Part shown: positions 63,158 to 64,000 of the stretch, one piece after another | How positions within the stretch are numbered: the stretch's first letter is position 1 | Layout of the letters: each line of letters starts with the position of its first letter | NCBI GenBank assembly: GCA_016932035.1 | Contig: JAFGDR010000025.1 | Span: forward strand, 22,448-86,447 | Origin: Candidatus Cloacimonadota bacterium | GTDB lineage: Bacteria > Cloacimonadota > Cloacimonadia > JGIOTU-2 | Direction: 5' to 3' | Length of the DNA: 64,000 nucleotides | Made by a program: the position numbers and the translations under genes | Notes under the pieces: generated by a model | The model's database searches: none | The model's input: the letters and a program-made list of their open reading frames with translations, nothing else | Told to the model about the DNA's origin: nothing

Positions 63158-63830
63158 TTTTCAACCTTCTGATAATGTTCTGATTGCGCAATTCTCTTAA
63201 TGCATCGTTTGCGATCCATCGAGCTGTGGGGTTATCAGTTGCATGAATTTCTTCCGCAAGCGCTATTGACTTTTTATGCAGTGTTACATTCCTTTTACCG
63301 ATCTGACGAAGTGCCCAGTTAACAGCTTTTTTCACCATATTTCTGTTGTCGGTTGACTCCTTAAGAATGTAAGGAAAGAACTACTCAAATTTCTCGTTTG
63401 ATGCTTTTTTATCACTCACAGCAAGCCGTGCCATCATAACAAATCCGGTTCGCTTTGCAAACTCGTCATCACGCTGTGCAAGCTCGATCGCTTTTTCATA
63501 GGCATAGGGGAGTTTTTCAAACAGGTTCATACAGAATTGATCACAGATTTCCCAGTAATCAAATGAAGCAATATATCTTTCCATATCCACTTCAGAAACA
63601 CACTCGATTTCTTCAATCATGGAGGTAAGAATTCTTGTCTCCCTGGTATTCATGTTCCACAATTCCAAAGCGAGTTTATGGTCTCGTCCGGTTTGTTTTG
63701 CAATTGCTCTCAAAATCGGCACTTTAACACCATATGTTTGTTCAGGAGTTATCCCAAAACGTTTCATACCCTCAATAGACTTCTCGTCTGATGCTGCGGT
63801 CAGTATATCGATGATTTGCTGTATAGTCAT
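63150..63830 (-). pseudogene. AlkD-like DNA alkylation repair protein interrupted by in-frame TAG
   Basis: Two open segments of the same frame, 63381-63830 (149 residues, MTIQQIIDILTAA...; GFVMMARLAVSD) and 63150-63380 (continuing FFPYILKESTDN..., then VKKAVNWALRQIGKRN), together form a HEAT-repeat DNA alkylation repair protein of about 225 residues, a normal length for the AlkD/DUF family. They are split by a single TAG at 63383-63381 with no frameshift. An ATG at 63338 lies downstream of the stop. It is a nonsense mutation, base error or recoding; other TAG codons in this window serve as normal stops, so recoding is least likely. Confidence 0.75.
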
Positions 63831-63952
63831 GACTAAAATATTAGTATTGAGAATTTTAAATCAACTTTATATCATTTAATTAGTTAGAAAATAAGAATTG
63901 TAACCAATAATTTTTCTTTAAGTTTTACTATCTCATCATCGGTCTTCTATCG

Positions 63953-64000
63953 ATGAATCAGGATAAGGAAGACAACGAGTATCAAATTAGATACTCAATG
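63953..64000 (+). CDS. Possible 5' end of a further gene (partial)
   Basis: An ATG at 63953 opens 16 codons (MNQDKEDNEYQIRYSM) to the window edge. No recognisable motif, and no clear ribosome binding site, so this is weakly supported. Confidence 0.25.
   Translation, partial: MNQDKEDNEYQIRYSM

Noticed and set aside
63150-63830. General recoding of TAG as an amino acid
   Set aside because: Several other genes here use TAG as the natural terminator at conserved C-termini, so the internal TAG is more likely a mutation or base error.
1-64000. CRISPR array, prophage, insertion sequence or plasmid replication region
   Set aside because: No regularly spaced repeats, no intact transposase or integrase catalytic domain and no replication genes were seen.

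Overview
The window looks like a chromosome segment of a Gram-negative-type bacterium of the FCB group, at roughly 38-40% GC by eye. Candidatus Cloacimonadota or a close relative is my best guess. The evidence is two secreted proteins with type IX secretion (T9SS) C-terminal sorting tails, a PorV-like outer membrane protein, large outer-membrane beta-barrels, lipoproteins, a split glycine dehydrogenase (gcvPA/gcvPB), a serine-palmitoyltransferase-like enzyme and an archaeal-type geranylgeranyl reductase with its own ferredoxin. No phage, insertion sequence or CRISPR array is visible, and most of the sequence is tightly packed operons.

Layout. 1-6.5 kb: the end of an amino-acid permease fused to a PTS EIIA-like domain, a tandem PspC protein, a 1110-residue surface/barrel protein and a D-threonine aldolase-like enzyme. 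6.5-7.6 kb: a solitary, AT-rich SIR2-like gene. 7.6-12.9 kb: SPT-like enzyme, patatin/Omp85-like fusion, GT2 glycosyltransferase and a CTP-dependent lipid kinase. 12.9-16.7 kb: thiE-thiM-thiC-thiD under a TPP riboswitch with a visible attenuator. 16.7-20.8 kb: gcvPA-gcvPB-ferredoxin-geranylgeranyl reductase. 21-28 kb: tandem solute-binding protein, a TetR regulator with a palindromic operator in front of a secreted aspartyl-protease/PDZ protein, small membrane genes and a KamA/EpmB radical SAM enzyme. 27.8-34.3 kb: a giant Ser/Thr kinase-ATPase-TPR-GAF-histidine kinase overlapping a GT9-like gene. 34.5-41 kb: a long operon (porV-like, rseC-like, folB, folK, dNK, glmU N-domain, HIT, LytR_C, rsfS, argS). 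41-50 kb: an accessory, surface-oriented region (cohesin/dockerin-like T9SS protein, PD-(D/E)XK-like protein, sugar-binding lipoprotein, second T9SS protein, structured repeats). 50.2 kb: tRNA-Asp followed by a decayed GIY-YIG fragment. 50.6-53.2 kb: XRE regulator plus membrane protein, and a TPR histidine kinase. 53.4-57.8 kb: surE-pcm operon. 57.8-62.6 kb: ybaB-recR-efp-nudix-rdgB-glnA-methyltransferase operon. 62.7-64 kb: a GNAT gene and an interrupted AlkD-like gene.

The most unusual signals are these. First, a recurring promoter architecture, TTGACA followed after exactly 22 bases by a TA-starting hexamer, sits upstream of at least six units. The TPP riboswitch validates one of them, because its aptamer starts where transcription should begin. 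Second, three conserved genes carry small lesions or recoding candidates: a T9 homopolymer frameshift (LytR_C gene), an ATA in place of the ATG of a stop/start overlap (folK), and an in-frame amber codon (AlkD-like gene). Third, several uncommon domain fusions are present. All spacings and motifs were counted by hand. No database search was run.
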